Assembly: GCA_964036665.1 (NCBI GenBank)
Contig: OZ038530.1
Coordinates: 21,660,001 to 21,724,000, forward strand
Direction of reading: 5' to 3'
Length of the DNA: 64,000 nt
From: Gordius sp. MW1
Taxonomy: Eukaryota > Nematomorpha > Gordioida > Gordea > Gordiidae
Every line of letters begins with the position of its first letter. The first letter of the stretch is position 1. Below are positions 1 through 11,257 of this stretch, in pieces. The position numbers were made by a program, and so were the translations under genes. A model generated the notes under the pieces. That model did not search any database, had not been told where the DNA came from, and saw only the letters and a program-made list of their open reading frames with translations.

Positions 1-343
1 AATCCTAAAGGTTTTTTTTTATTTTCATTGACTTATATTGCAATAGACTAGTAATTATATATTTAATTTAAAAGTTTATATTAAGCTAATACCGCAAAGG
101 CCTTTAACAAAGAAAAAGGTTTGAAAAAATCTGACACTGCAATGTAGTTTAGTTAAATTATTTAGAATTTTAACACATTTTAGGCGCTAATATAATATCG
201 CTAAAAGTAATAACAGCGCCATCTATAATATATTTTCTTTTGGTATAAATGTAACAGAACTCCTCATTTAAATGGCGTGCTTAGTTGTTAAAAGATTTTT
301 TAATGAAAAAATCAGCTGTTTACCAGACTATTGTATTATTAAT

Positions 344-498
344 GGTAGCCCGTCAACTTGCCAAAAAATATCTCGCCGAATCACCCTGTGACATTTTGTG
401 ATTGGTTGAATGGGGGACATTTTTAAATTAGGGGACATTTTTTAACTGTGGGACATTAAATTCGGCGAGATGGTTTTCAGCGAGTTGATAGGGCACCG
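344..498. mobile_element. MITE, family 'GGTGCCC' (copy 1)
   Basis: A 155-bp non-coding element. Its left end GGTAGCCCGTCAACTTGCC is the imperfect inverted complement of its right end (GGCGAGTTGATAGGGCACC), and the phrase CTCGCCGAA recurs inside both arms. It is flanked on both sides by TTATTAAT (336-343 and 499-506), a perfect 8-bp target-site duplication. Two further copies lie at 27394 and 27790. Eight-bp duplications suggest hAT, but no transposase of this family is seen. Confidence 0.8.
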
Positions 499-603
499 TT
501 ATTAATCTATGTTAATTTCTTACATTTTCCAATTCAATGATATTAAATTACTTATTTGAAAAATTAGTTTTTAATGTGATTTGGTTATCATAAATATCCA
601 TAG

Positions 604-3600
604 AATGATATCGCCCTTATAAAATTCGTTAAACCGATAAAATTCCACAAATCGATACAACCAATATGCCTTCCCGTTTCTCATTACAATGTAGCAGCGA
701 ATACGCCATGTCATGCAAGTGGTTGGGGTTTAACCGAAAGTAAATTCATTTAAAAAACATTTTATGTCATGTTAAAATGTTAAGATCTAATCAAGACTCA
801 ATAACTAACCAATAATCAACTATAGTAGTAGTTTGAAATCTATAGACGAGCTTGATGATAATTTTAAAATATTGAGAAAATTTCCTAGTTTTATTGTACG
901 CTACTTCAAATAGGTTTTATACTCACAACTTTTGTAAGCTAACTAAGGTGTTTACAGGAAGAGAGTAGCAGTGTGAAAGCTACCTTTATTCCAAAATTAA
1001 AACAAATATTCTAAAGATTTAACACATCAGCTAGGATTGAAACTAGAGGGGGGGGGGTCAATAATTTCTGGATTTAGAGGGGGGCAACCGCCCTCCCTGC
1101 CATTCCCTGGCTACGCCAATGATTTAGCATTGAATATATCATGTTTTGGTCAGGTGTAATAAGTATTTTTACAAACCTCAATCAAAATGGAGATTTAAAT
1201 TTTAGCATTGCATAATACTAGCTAAACAGTTCTACTAGCAAATTTATAAAAACACTGCTTTATAATGAAGAATGCGATCATGGTAGCTATTGTACCAATA
1301 AAGCCTAATATAATCACTTCCTTTTGTTTATAGTTAAAAAGTGTAATAATTATAAAGAAGTATATTAAGATCTATTTAATACCATTTTCTATGATATTAA
1401 GAGCTTTGGTTAATTAACAAATTACTGCCTAATCGGACTCGCTTTGTGTAGTGATATGATTTATCATAACTCGTAATTGTTAACGATATTTAATTATTAT
1501 GTACATATGTATCCCTTGTGGAGATATACGACGTCTTTTATGTAGCTGTTATTAACATTTAAATTAGAAATAAACAAATTACAAATTAAACTAAATCATT
1601 ACATTGGCGCGGTCGAGGATCTAAGAAGATCATGGAATCTATTCCTAGCTACAACCCTGCAGATAAGATAGAATCATATTTGTGCACATTAGAAATTTAT
1701 TCAAATCTAAGAACATTACGGATCTAAATAAAAAAGGAACCACATTGATTCTGGCATATATGGGCCAAGGCAATGTTGAAAAGATTAGATCTTATTTATA
1801 TCCTAAGGATATTACCATCCTTACCTAAAAGGAATTAATTGATGCAATCAAGAAAGTTTTTCAAATTAAAAGAACTATATTCCAAAACAGGTTAAATTTT
1901 ATAAGATGCATTAAACAGGAGCAATAAAGGACTATGCAAATAGACTTAAGACAATAGCAGAAGAATGTAATTTTGCTACTAATCTAGATGAACATCTCAG
2001 GGACCAGATGTGACATTGGATCCAAAACAAAACTTTAGAAATTGAAGTAAGAACACGATGGCCTGAGGCTACAGATTCCAATGGCAATACAATAACATTT
2101 GAAGAGATAAACAAGATAGCTGAAGCCATGGAGTTGGCCAAGAAAGAAGTCATAACTTATGAAATTGATGCTATAAATCCAATGTACTCAAATGAAATGA
2201 ACAAAGAATTAAATCCATCAAGTGATATCAACCTGTTACAGTGCTCAAGCAAATTCAAATCAAACGAAGTATTTGAAAACCAGCCAACAAAAATAAAAAT
2301 GATAAAGAATTGCACAAGATGTGGACAGAATCACCTTTTAAATAGATGCCCTGCATTTAATAAAACATGCCACAAATGTAACAAAAAGAATCATTTCTCT
2401 AAATCATGTTGGCAGAAATATCATGTTAATCAAATTATCAATACTGTACAAGAAAATAAAAAGAGCAACAATGTTAATCAAATGATTAATACTGTACAAG
2501 AAAATAAAGAGTACAACGACAAAAGACCCCAAATTAAGGTAAAGATAAATAAATTAGGTGTTTCTATGATTTTTGACACGGGTGCAAATGTATCTTTAAT
2601 TTACAAAACACTTAACAAGCCAAATATTTACCCTTAAAACATATGGAAATCATTATATACCAACTATGGGTAAGGCAATAGTAAATGTGAGATTGGAACA
2701 AAATCTCTATAATTACCAGTTAGTGACAACAGCTAACCTCATACCAATATTTGGTACAAATTGGATAAAAGTATTTGGAATAACGTTACCTAAAGCAGTA
2801 ACAATTAATACTTTACAAAATGAAATACCTGGAAACACGGCGCTAGATTTTATTAGGCCAGATTTTAAAGAAAAAAGGAAAGAAAACCTAAGGAAATTTA
2901 GAGAATTTAAATTAAGGGATGATGTTTGGATACAGAAGAAAGAGGTCCTGGATGGTACAAAGGCGTAATCCAAGATCGGAAAAGAGATTATTCTTACAAT
3001 GTTGGTACGAAGGAAGGGTTTAAAAGGAAACAAGCCGATCAGTTAAGCCCAAGAGTTTAGTCAGGAGCTATACCGTATAAGGAACCTAGTAGAGATGTCT
3101 GTAGTGAAAACAAATTAAATACATTGCCCGAAACAACGATGACGAGAACCTCTACTAGAATTCGGAAAGCACCTCTACGAAGAGCTTGAGGATTAATGAA
3201 GGGAGAAATGTAGTGATATGATTTATCTTAACTTCGTTATTGTTAACGATATTTAATTATTATGTACATATGTATTCCTTGTGGAGATATACCACGTCTT
3301 TTATGTAGCTGTTATTAAACTTTGTAAATGTGTTTCAAGTAAATGTAAACAATAAATGTCGTGGAATGAAGCTTTTGCAAATATTGACCGTTTACCCAAA
3401 TAAAAATAACCTTGTTTTCCCTACAATAATATTTATATTAATTTGAGCCACTGGTAAGGTAATCCTTAAATTTTTATAATAATATTTGAAATAAAACACT
3501 ATTCATTCTTTTCAGAGTACGCTATCAGTCATGGGCGTAGCCGGGGGGTTACAGGGAGAGGCAGCTGTCCCTCTTTAGAATCTGATTTTTTTCTTCAAAT

Positions 3601-4532
3601 TTAATATAATTATGGCTAAATTTCAACAAACTTAAAAATTTGCCCCTCCCTGAATCATTATTGTCCCCCCTCTAGTTTTAATCCTAGCTACGCCCATGCT
3701 ATCAGTCATTAATATTTATAATGTAACATATTAGCCTCATCAAAGCATATACGTATTTTGATGACTTAGATGGTAGAACGCGTACATTGCAACAAACGTG
3801 TTTGCTAGTATCTGGAGATGAAATTTGCCTCAAATACAACAGATTTCCCAAAGAACGGCATACCGTATGCTCTCAAGCACAAGGAACGAACGTTTGTTTC
3901 GTAAGTTGCATTTAAGGTTTTGCTCAAATTTAAATAATCCTAAGTCCTATTCTAACCCTAATAAAAATCATCCTTTTTTTGTTTAAGTGGTAGGTTGGAA
4001 TTTAGGTAAATACTTTTGGCAATCAGGTTTCGTGCAAAAAGTTATATTGTTTGAGGCTTCATTTCTACTATCCTAACTTTTAATTTTAGTTGGTCATTCT
4101 ATATGGCCACGTCTATTTTTTCACATAAAAACCATAATAATAAATATGTAACTACTTTTTTGAATGTCAACTGTTATAACTTAGTACAATTTGGGTTGTA
4201 ATGACGCCTGGGTTTTGTTTGGTCGCCCTTTGGTCTTTGTCGATTCAACACATGGTCTATTTCTGTTTATTCAACCAAAACCAAAGGTTGATCAACAAAA
4301 TGCATCCGTTCTTACAACACTAATCACAAATATTATTTTAAATGTTATATTGCGCATATTTATGTACTCCATATAGGGTGACTCGGGAGGACCATTAACT
4401 TGTGTAGTAGATGGGCGCTGGACACTTGTGGGCATAGCCTCCTTTGTACATGGAACTTGTTATGGAACTAGTTTTTTCACCAAAGTTGCCACTTATGCAG
4501 ATTTCATTAAGAAAACCCTCAAATCACGCTAA
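604..4532 (+). CDS. Trypsin/chymotrypsin-like serine protease, last three exons (5' part not in window)
   Basis: S1-family serine endopeptidase, probably secreted. Three exons are read: 604-739, 3746-3900 and 4377-4532, ending in TAA. Exon 1 opens just after an AG with NDIALIKF (the catalytic Asp motif), then IQPICLP and C-HASGWGLTE, all classic S1 landmarks. Exon 2 carries LQQTC and three more Cys. Exon 3 begins GDSGGPLTC, the catalytic Ser motif, and ends VATYADFIKKTLKSR. Splice phases agree: GAAA|GT joins to a phase-1 acceptor at 3746, and TTC|GTAAGT joins phase 0 to AG|GGTGAC. The catalytic His exon and signal peptide were not found between 1 and 603 and are presumably upstream. The 3.0-kb intron 740-3745 contains a Ty3 fossil and a MITE; the next intron is 476 nt. 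The alternative acceptor at 3734 is out of phase. Substrate specificity cannot be assigned safely. Confidence 0.9.
1042..1119. mobile_element. Partial MITE of the GGCGTAGCC hAT family
   Basis: This is a remnant with a G-run, the phrase GGATTTAGAGGGGGGC, a C-rich stretch and the terminal CTGGCTACGCCAATG. It matches the right half of the intact copies at 3530 and 12515. The left half is missing. It lies in the protease intron. Confidence 0.6.
1447..3325 (+). mobile_element. Ty3/gypsy-type LTR element, short, broken fossil in the protease intron
   Basis: A 157-bp LTR (1447-1603, starts TGTAGTGATATG, ends ATTACA) is followed at once by a primer-site-like TTGGCGCGGTCGAGG. A related repeat starts at 3209, and its outer end is not sharp. 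Between them are gag-like coding with a pair of CCHC zinc knuckles (about 2320-2420), an aspartic protease motif FDTGANVSLI (about 2570-2600) and sequence resembling the end of a Ty3 integrase (about 2850-3050). The element is far shorter than a normal Ty3 element, so most of pol is not represented. It is clearly broken in several places. The LTRs still align well over about 110 bp, suggesting middle age. It sits in the same orientation as the protease gene. Confidence 0.8.
3530..3698. mobile_element. MITE of the GGCGTAGCC hAT family, complete
   Basis: A 169-bp element with ends CATGGGCGTAGCC and GCTACGCCCATG (inverted), flanked by a perfect 8-bp duplication CTATCAGT (3522-3529, 3699-3706). 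The interior is AT-rich with G-rich and C-rich shoulders. It has the same length as the copy at 12515. It lies in the protease intron 48 bp before the exon at 3746. The 8-bp duplication and the ends tie it to the 2.7-kb hAT at 22009-24729. Confidence 0.92.
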
Positions 4533-4934
4533 CATTATTTTATGCAAAGAGTACATATAATTCGCATTTCGTATTATTTTTACTTTAGAACATGAATGTA
4601 TATAAAGTGCGACGGTGTAAAAAGCTCAAACATTTATACAAAGCAACATTTAAGAATAACACTACTCATTATTTTTATTAGAAAATTATAAGTAAATATT
4701 TTTGCCGAATTATTGGTTACGGTCTTCTTCTCTTTTTTTCTAAAGTCTATTTGTTAAAAATCTGTTGACAGTAATATAATATAAATACATGAAATATAAA
4801 AGACAAAAGGGTCAAATAAAATGATAAACTATTCTGATATAGCAATCGAGAGGATCTTCCAAAATTGGCCAAGAAGCCGCAAACGATTTAAAATTGTACT
4901 TGGTTATAAGAATACCAAGTCTTTGTTTCAGTAA
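4533..4934. other. Protease 3' flank, no gene seen
   Basis: AT-rich sequence after the protease stop. An AATAAA at about 4815 could serve as a poly(A) signal. No reading frame or repeat is recognised. Confidence 0.5.
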
Positions 4935-6090
4935 AAACCGTCAGTAGTGGGGTTTGTTTTAACAAGATTCTTCTATCTTGACCGGGTGAGTGTCATATCT
5001 TGACTAATCTCTTTTGTTTTCATAACTTTATCGACTTGCCCTTTCCACGTGACACGGGTTCGCCTTCCTCTCTTCCCCGGTACCTCCATGTCCAGTATTT
5101 ATGTTATTCGTGTCCTTTATTAGTATATGCCCATAACACCTTAGCCGATTTTCGTTAATTATGTCCGCTATAGGTTGAATACCGAATTTTGTCATAAGAA
5201 AGTCATTCATCATATGGTCGAGCTAAATATACTCCAAGCTCCACCGTATCATTCTCATCTCTGTGGCTTGTAATAGCATTTCTTAGGTGGTGTTAAATGC
5301 GTTTCACTTCCATAGAGTAACACAGGTCTATGGATTTGCAAGCTTTGCTCTTCAACCATATTGGCGTTTTCATGTCGCACATTACACCGGATATACTTCG
5401 TCATTTAAGCCATCCTTTTTAGATCCGGACATTGCTTCCGTTGCGCAACGTCCCTCTTGATGTATCATCGAGCCGAGGTATGTAAACCTGTCCAATTTTT
5501 GGGTAGTTTAGATGGTCATCCAGCGATGGGCTGCCTGTAACGTTCATTTCTATGTATATCGTTTTTCTATCGTTGACCTTTAAACCATATCCAGCTAGCG
5601 CTTTGACCACTTTTCGGCTTCTTCGAATACTTTCTCCCTTGTTTCCTCGCATAGTACTTTATCCATATAGCATACACCATGGCAATGGCATTTCTCTCGT
5701 TATCGTGTCTATAATGTTTTAAAAAATATGTTATAAATAAAGTGAATTACATATTTTGTGAAGGTGAGATATTTAATAAAAATGGACGTATATCCCTGAT
5801 GTAATTTAATTTCAACCCGAATAGGTTTAGAGTCTCCGACAGTAGTCCTAACGCAAAAATTTGAGGCTTCATAAATTTTTCATAAGCCGTATATATGCGT
5901 CAGGGATCTTTTGTTTTCTCAGGCAACACCATATTAAATCGCGAGGGACCGTGTCATAAGGTTTCTCCAAGTCGATAAAGACCCTATGTAGGTCTCTTTT
6001 CTTTTCACAATATTTATCCATTATTTGTCTTAGTGCAAAGATTGGGTCAATTGTGGATTTGCCGGCCTCAAATTTGCATTGGTTATTAAA
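4935..6090 (-). mobile_element. RTE-like LINE, 5'-truncated copy (reverse transcriptase part)
   Basis: This minus-strand remnant aligns along its length with the better preserved copy at 43671-46657. At 5028-5213 it shows IINENRLRCYGHIL, the RLRWYGH-like motif near the C-terminus of such proteins. At 5419-5710 it shows the end of the RT catalytic region, read as PWCMLYMDK..LCEETRE, where the expected Y-A-D-D box reads YMDK, so the active-site Asp pair is damaged. Coding is broken by stops and frameshifts. The 5' side stops near 6090, typical of 5'-truncated reverse transcription. The RTE assignment rests on overall style and is not certain. Confidence 0.75.
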
Positions 6091-6985
6091 TCAAACGTTG
6101 TTAGAAATCTGTTAAAATACATAAAGTGTTTAAATAAATATAATTAAATAATTTGTAACGAAGACTATCGGATAGTAAAAATGATTTGAAGTTAGGTAAC
6201 AAAATAAGTTAATTTTAATAGTAAGTGCAACGCGCTTTTCTAAGCGTCTAGATGTTAACATAGTTTTGGCCTATAATTTCCAATTATACCTTTGCTCTTC
6301 GTTTTCAAAATTTGTTCTTTTTATGATGCGCTGAACAATAATATGTGTTTGTTGTTTTCCGAGGTCCTGTAAATATTTTTATATTTAAATATATAAAAGA
6401 GGCAAAACTTTTTTTTAGCGATATCATTCAATTTGTCACTTTTTATTTAGGATAATCACGAAGTTACCATTAAACTTAGTAAATCCATTTAGAAATTGAA
6501 AATTAAATTAAAACCTTAAAATACACAGAAATCAAATCATCAATAAAATCTTTCCTTAGTTTGTAAAAAAAAAGTTTTATCCTCCCTTTCAATTATTAAA
6601 ATTTATAATCGATTCGTTTTAATAATTTCGTAGCTTTTGATTACCATGCAACTTAATTTTTATATAGCATTCCTGGACTAATATTGGTATTGGTATTTTT
6701 GTTTTAAATTCATGTGAAATCTATGAGTTACTATCTAAAATAATAATGTTCATCTAAATCACGAAATTGGAGAAAATAATGAGGGATAGAATGAAATAGA
6801 AGTAATCACCATAACGATGTACTCCACTTTGTTAAACAAAGTAGAAAGTATTATAATAAGGGGAAGGGGCTCAGGGTAACACGGATAAATTTATTTATAG
6901 AAATAAAACGAAAAAAGAATATAGCGCTGTAGATTCATTACTGGTTTTTAAGATCATATAACTAAAAAAAAATAGATAGGAAATT
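6091..6985. other. AT-rich spacer, no gene seen
   Basis: No coding potential or RNA gene is recognised. The stretch 6826-6960 (AAGGGGAAGGGG followed by ATAAATTTATTTATAG) loosely resembles one arm of the palindromic element at 30415-31228 and may be a decayed fragment of it. Confidence 0.4.
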
Positions 6986-7398
6986 TACCAAAAAGCAGAG
7001 ACATGAAAAACCCGGGCCGGCGACAGAACCTGCTCGCCCGGCCCACAAGCTGGGTCGGGCCCGGCAGCTGGCGTAAATTTTAATTTATGGAGCAATTCGG
7101 CCTCAATGATATTTTAAATAAATATATTGTTTACGTATTATTTTGTCACATTTTTATTTGATTGTATCATATTTGTTAATCGTTGTTGGTTCTTATCCTA
7201 AAAAATTGAAAAACATATAATTTTTTTACCCACAATTAAACGATGTTATTTAAAAAAGGCTAAAAACATTATTTCAAGCCAACAGGTCTAATACTTCGAG
7301 CATGGCCTGCCTGGCACTTAGAAGGGTTCGGGCGGCAGCTTAGTTATAAAATCTGATGGGGCAGGGTTCGGGCAGAAAATTTTTAACACTGACCTCTG
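6986..7398. mobile_element. GC-ended hAT-like non-autonomous element
   Basis: Left end GCAGAGACATGAAAAACCCG and right end AACACTGACCTCTGC form degenerate inverted termini of the (T/C)AGAGGT type. Both shoulders are strikingly GC-rich (CCCGGGCCGGC, GGGTCGGGCCCGG, GGTTCGGGCGGC) in an otherwise AT-rich region. The same pattern, with the same terminal AGAGGT, is present in the hAT at 19070-20265. No clear target duplication was found, and the right edge abuts the element that starts at 7405. Confidence 0.55.
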
Positions 7399-8278
7399 CC
7401 TGTAGAGTGATGCGGAAAACAAGAAAAAATTTTCGGTCTCGTCTCCGAAAATTTAAAAAACGGACCCGAGATCGAGACGAGAATTTTGATGTCTAGACGA
7501 GACGATACGATTTTTTTGGCGTGATATCGGCTTTTTATGACCATTAGATCTTAGTAAATTATTGTTTAGTTTCCATGATTTATGTAAGATATTTAGCGTA
7601 AATTAATATGATTGGAATATATTTGATATTAAAAAAATACCTAAGTGTAATAAATATTATATATTTTTGCAAAAAAGTTGTAATTGGCAGCCATTTACCT
7701 AAGTATATATGGCCCTTAGGGTATGTGAATTATTTAATAATATATTTATCACAAATTTGTATCCATAGCATGATTAAATATTTCAAAATTGTAGGCTTAT
7801 AGTGCGCTCTGATGGACTAAAGCATATTTGAATTTAGCAAATTTTCATCCTGCATGACGCGTTAATATTAAATTGGTGCTCAATTAGTTTGAATAATTAT
7901 ATATGTTAAGCTAAGGTGGCTCGAGATTTTTTTGAGCACCCTAGAGTCAATGGTGCCTGCCTAACAGATTTAATCATGAGTTTTCTAGAAGTTTTAAAGC
8001 TAGAACTAATATAAAAACCTTGATAAAAGACCTTATGTGAATACATCGTTTTGTCATATGCATTACTTTTCACATTATAAACTGGGGTTGGCAGACGGTT
8101 TAAAATCTACTATAATTTCTATAGTTGTGGCAATTGTGTAAAATAAATAAAAGACCTTATACTTTATTAGATACAGTGGCAAATTTTCCCCTCTGTCTTT
8201 TGATTAGAAACTAAATTAAATGGGCTAATATTATGGTTTAGTTACATCAAAGACTTTAAGACACTTATAAAAAACTAT

Positions 8279-9897
8279 AAGCATAACTCGGGCCTTCGGC
8301 CCTCGTGGGAAGGGGGAGGGGAGAAGGGGAGGGGAGAAGGGAAGGGGGGACGACTCATCTTTACTTCGTATAAATGTATCATATTTGCTATGCAATTTAT
8401 GGGCGAGAAAGGTGGGAAGGGGCGAGAATGCCTATAGGGGGGTATTAAATGCCTAATGATTAATTAATTATTTATACAAATTTTCCATTTATAGGCAAAA
8501 TGTAATATAGGCAAGGGTTAGGGTTAGATTTAGTGTTTGCATCTAGTTGCGTATTACATTAGTTTTTACGGCCTTTAGTGATTATGGGTCTAACAAACAT
8601 TATATTATAAAACATCACAATGTTAAGAATTTGCAGAATTGTTGGGAGAAATTTTTGTTGAATTTGAACAATTTTTAATTAAAAAAAACAAAAATTTGGC
8701 GAATGGTCATTTTTTCTCAATTGGTCAGTACCAACAGATACTCTATAAGTCAATGATAGCCAAAAAAACGGAAAAAAAATTTGATGCTCACTTTGGCCAA
8801 TGGTCATTTTTTTCCATCGGTCAGCAGCCAGCACACGGTAAAAATGGATATCAATTCATAAGAGTAAAAAAAACGAAAAAAAAATTTTCGAATCACATTT
8901 TGGCCAATGGTCATTTTATTCCATTGGTCAGCAGCCAGGACACGGTAAAAGTGGATATAAATTCATAATAGTCAAAAAAAACGAGGAAAACATTTTCGAA
9001 TCACATTTTGGCCAATGGTCATTTTATTCCATTGGTCAGCAGCCAGCGGACGGCCAAAAAGTCATAATAGCAATGGTAGGAACAGGAACAATCATAATAG
9101 TAAAACAAAAACAAGAAAAATAATTTCGATTCACATTTTGGCCAATGGTCATTTTTTCCATCGGTCAGGAGCCAGCGGACGGCCAAAAAGTAATAATAGC
9201 AATGGTAGTAACAGGAATAATCATAATAGTCAAAAATAAACGAAAAAATAAACTCGGATTCACATTTTGGCCAATGGTCATTTTTTTCATTGGTCAGCAG
9301 CCAGCGGACGGCCAAAAAGTCTTATTATCAATGATAGTAACAAGAACAATCGTAATAGTCAAAACTAAAACGAAAAAAAAACTTGGAATCACATTTTGGC
9401 CAATGGTCATTTTTTCCATCGGTCAGCAGCCAGCGGACGGCCAAAAAGTCATAATAGCAATGGTAGTAACAGGAACAATCATAATACTCAAAAAAAAACG
9501 AAAAAATAAACTTGGATTCACATTTTGGCCAATGGTCATTTTTTTCATTGGTCAGCAGCCAGTAGACGGCCAAAAATTCATAATAGCAATGGTAGTAACA
9601 GGAACAATCATAATAGTCAAAAAAAACGAAAAAATAAACTTGGATTCACATTTTGGCCAATGGTCATTTTTTCCATTGGTCAGTAGCCTGCGGACGGTCA
9701 AAAAGTCGAATTATCAATGGTATTAACAAGAACAAAATTTTAATTTAATTTAAAAAAAAAATAAAAATTTTTGTCCTCTCTGGGGATCGAACTCAGGATC
9801 TCTCGCCCGGGAAGCTGGAGAAATAACTTGGTGGACGACGGACGGACGACGGACGGACGACGCACAAAAAACGAGCCCATAAATTGCATAGCAATTA
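8279..9897. mobile_element. Composite TIR / tRNA-like / minisatellite element, copy 1
   Basis: From left: GGGCCTTCGGCCCTCGTGGG, a 60-bp purine tract of GGGGAGGGGA type, TTGCTATGCAATTTATGGGC (8384), a spacer, nine minisatellite units (8690-9740), a tRNA-like module on the minus strand (9775-9835, B-box-like GAGTTCGATCCCC), GACGGACGACGGACGG repeats, and GCCCATAAATTGCATAGCAA, the inverted copy of the 8384 motif. A second, inverted, full copy is at 53230-54298 and a stub at 50060. No protein of its own is seen, so it must be mobilised in trans or be an odd SINE derivative. Confidence 0.75.
8690..9740. repeat. Minisatellite, nine units of about 100-129 bp
   Basis: Each unit contains GGCCAATGGTCATTTTTTCC, then ATCGGTCAGCAGCCAGCGGA, then CGGCCAAAAAGTCATAATAG. 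Unit starts are near 8701, 8798, 8902, 9012, 9141, 9270, 9399, 9527 and 9656. The last five starts are spaced 128-129 bp, while the first three intervals are about 97-110 bp. Because 129 is divisible by three, unit reading frames stay open across the array on both strands. That explains long frames such as 9145-9726 without implying a gene. The unit core CCAATGGTCA / TGACCATTGG is partly palindromic. Confidence 0.9.
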
Positions 9898-10723
9898 ATA
9901 TATACAATTAATTTAATTTTATTTAATTTTTGACAAAATGCGATGTAAAATTTTTTTTTGGCCAGATCCCCCCCCCCCCCCCTTTGTGAAAATCCTGGCT
10001 ACGCGCCTGATTAGATAAATAATTATTTAATGGCAAAGTTAGTTAGAATTAGAAGGTAATTATTTGGAACACGAATTTGATTATAATGATTTTGTCATAA
10101 AATAAAATACGTGCACTTTAATTTAAAGTTTAAACGCTTATGCCCTATAATTCCATTGCTGGCTACGCCCACACTTATTCCTATAATACTGGTGTTTTTA
10201 TAGTTCTTTTTACAAAATTTAATGTGCACTATGGTTTATAAGGGTTTATAACGCTATAATAAACATGCAATAAACCATATGGGCTACATGATAATATAAA
10301 TGGACAAATAAGTTTGTCTTAACTATCTTAAGGTCTACTTTTTAGTCAGGGTTAATAAAGGGTTTTAAATTGCCCAAATATGTAACTTAGTCAAATATAG
10401 CTAAACTTATAAATTTTTAACTCTGTTTTTATTTGACAGACCCAGTGAATTCGATACAAATTTTATAATCTGCTAGAACAAATAAATTTGATTTTCAAGC
10501 CTTCAAATTTATTTATAGTTTTTTAATTTGCACTTTTCATAGAAAATGTTATCTTTATGAGTTAGTTCATATCTTAATATTATAAATGAAATGTCGTATC
10601 GCACTAAATATTTAAAAAGCTTGTGTTTTACGATTTTTCAAAAAATAAAAAAGATTTGCAATAATTATTATGTCCGCACTCCTTTATTTTAAAAATATAA
10701 ATAAATCGATCGGATAAGGTAAA

Positions 10724-11257
10724 TGTTGGACGATGGCCGGAGGGAAATATCCGAGCAACCAATAAGGCTGGACCGAGTGATGTCTAAGGGTAAATGAAAG
10801 GTATCGGATTAAGGGGACGTTTGCCTCTTGTTAGATAATCGCCGCTGGACCAATGTGTTCTAAAGATGAGAAATAAACACATCTTCCCTCAGGACTATCG
10901 TGTCCTGAACGAAAAATAAATATATCATCCCGCAGGACTAACGTGTTCTAAAAAATAAATTAAATAACTGATTTTATCATGGTCAAATTCTCGCTATTTA
11001 AACCTTGTCGATGCACTTCTCAATTTACATGAGGGATGCCGACCCTTCGATGTACTGCACATCTCCGTGCCTTTTATATATTCGCCTGCTTCGAATTAGT
11101 GCCCAATTATTCACATAACTATTTACATTACATTTTATTCACACACCCATTACTTTAAACATTATTCCCCCCATTAGTTGGCACGATACAACACGCTATC
11201 TCATTTGCATATGCGCGTAAAAGTTAAGTGATTTAACTACTTAACCACAGCTACAAC
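10724..11257. mobile_element. Possible solo LTR inside copy A
   Basis: Comparison with copy B (59900-60040) shows about 560 extra bases here. The extra block can be bounded as TGTTGGACGATGGCC...GCTACAACA, that is TG...CA ended. It contains repeated GGACTAACGTGTTCTAAA-like and AATAAA-containing phrases as in a promoter/polyadenylation region. No convincing target duplication is seen, so the solo-LTR call is tentative. Confidence 0.35.

Larger units (their letters stand above)
8174..10009. mobile_element. CAGTGGC...-ended hAT-type insertion carrying the minisatellite element
   Basis: It starts CAGTGGCAAATTTTCCCC and ends CTGGCTACGCGCCTG, the ends of the GGCGTAGCC family. Flanks are a perfect 8-bp duplication ATTAGATA (8166-8173 and 10010-10017). 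Copy B of the host element shows the uninterrupted site CTGTATTAGATAAATTAA near 59540, so the insertion boundary is proven by a paralogous empty site. Nested inside is the composite minisatellite element 8279-9897. Confidence 0.9.

Noticed and set aside
3735-3745. Alternative acceptor for the protease exon at 3735
   Set aside because: Joining it to the exon ending at 739 runs into a stop. The acceptor at 3746 restores phase and a continuous S1 sequence.
9145-9726. 193-codon frame with a 43-residue repeat
   Set aside because: It is an artefact of the 129-bp minisatellite period, which keeps any stop-free frame open. The opposite strand is open too, and there is no start context or codon signal.
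8690-9740. CRISPR-like array
   Set aside because: Units are contiguous 100-129 bp minisatellite repeats without short repeats and unique spacers, and the genome is clearly eukaryotic.
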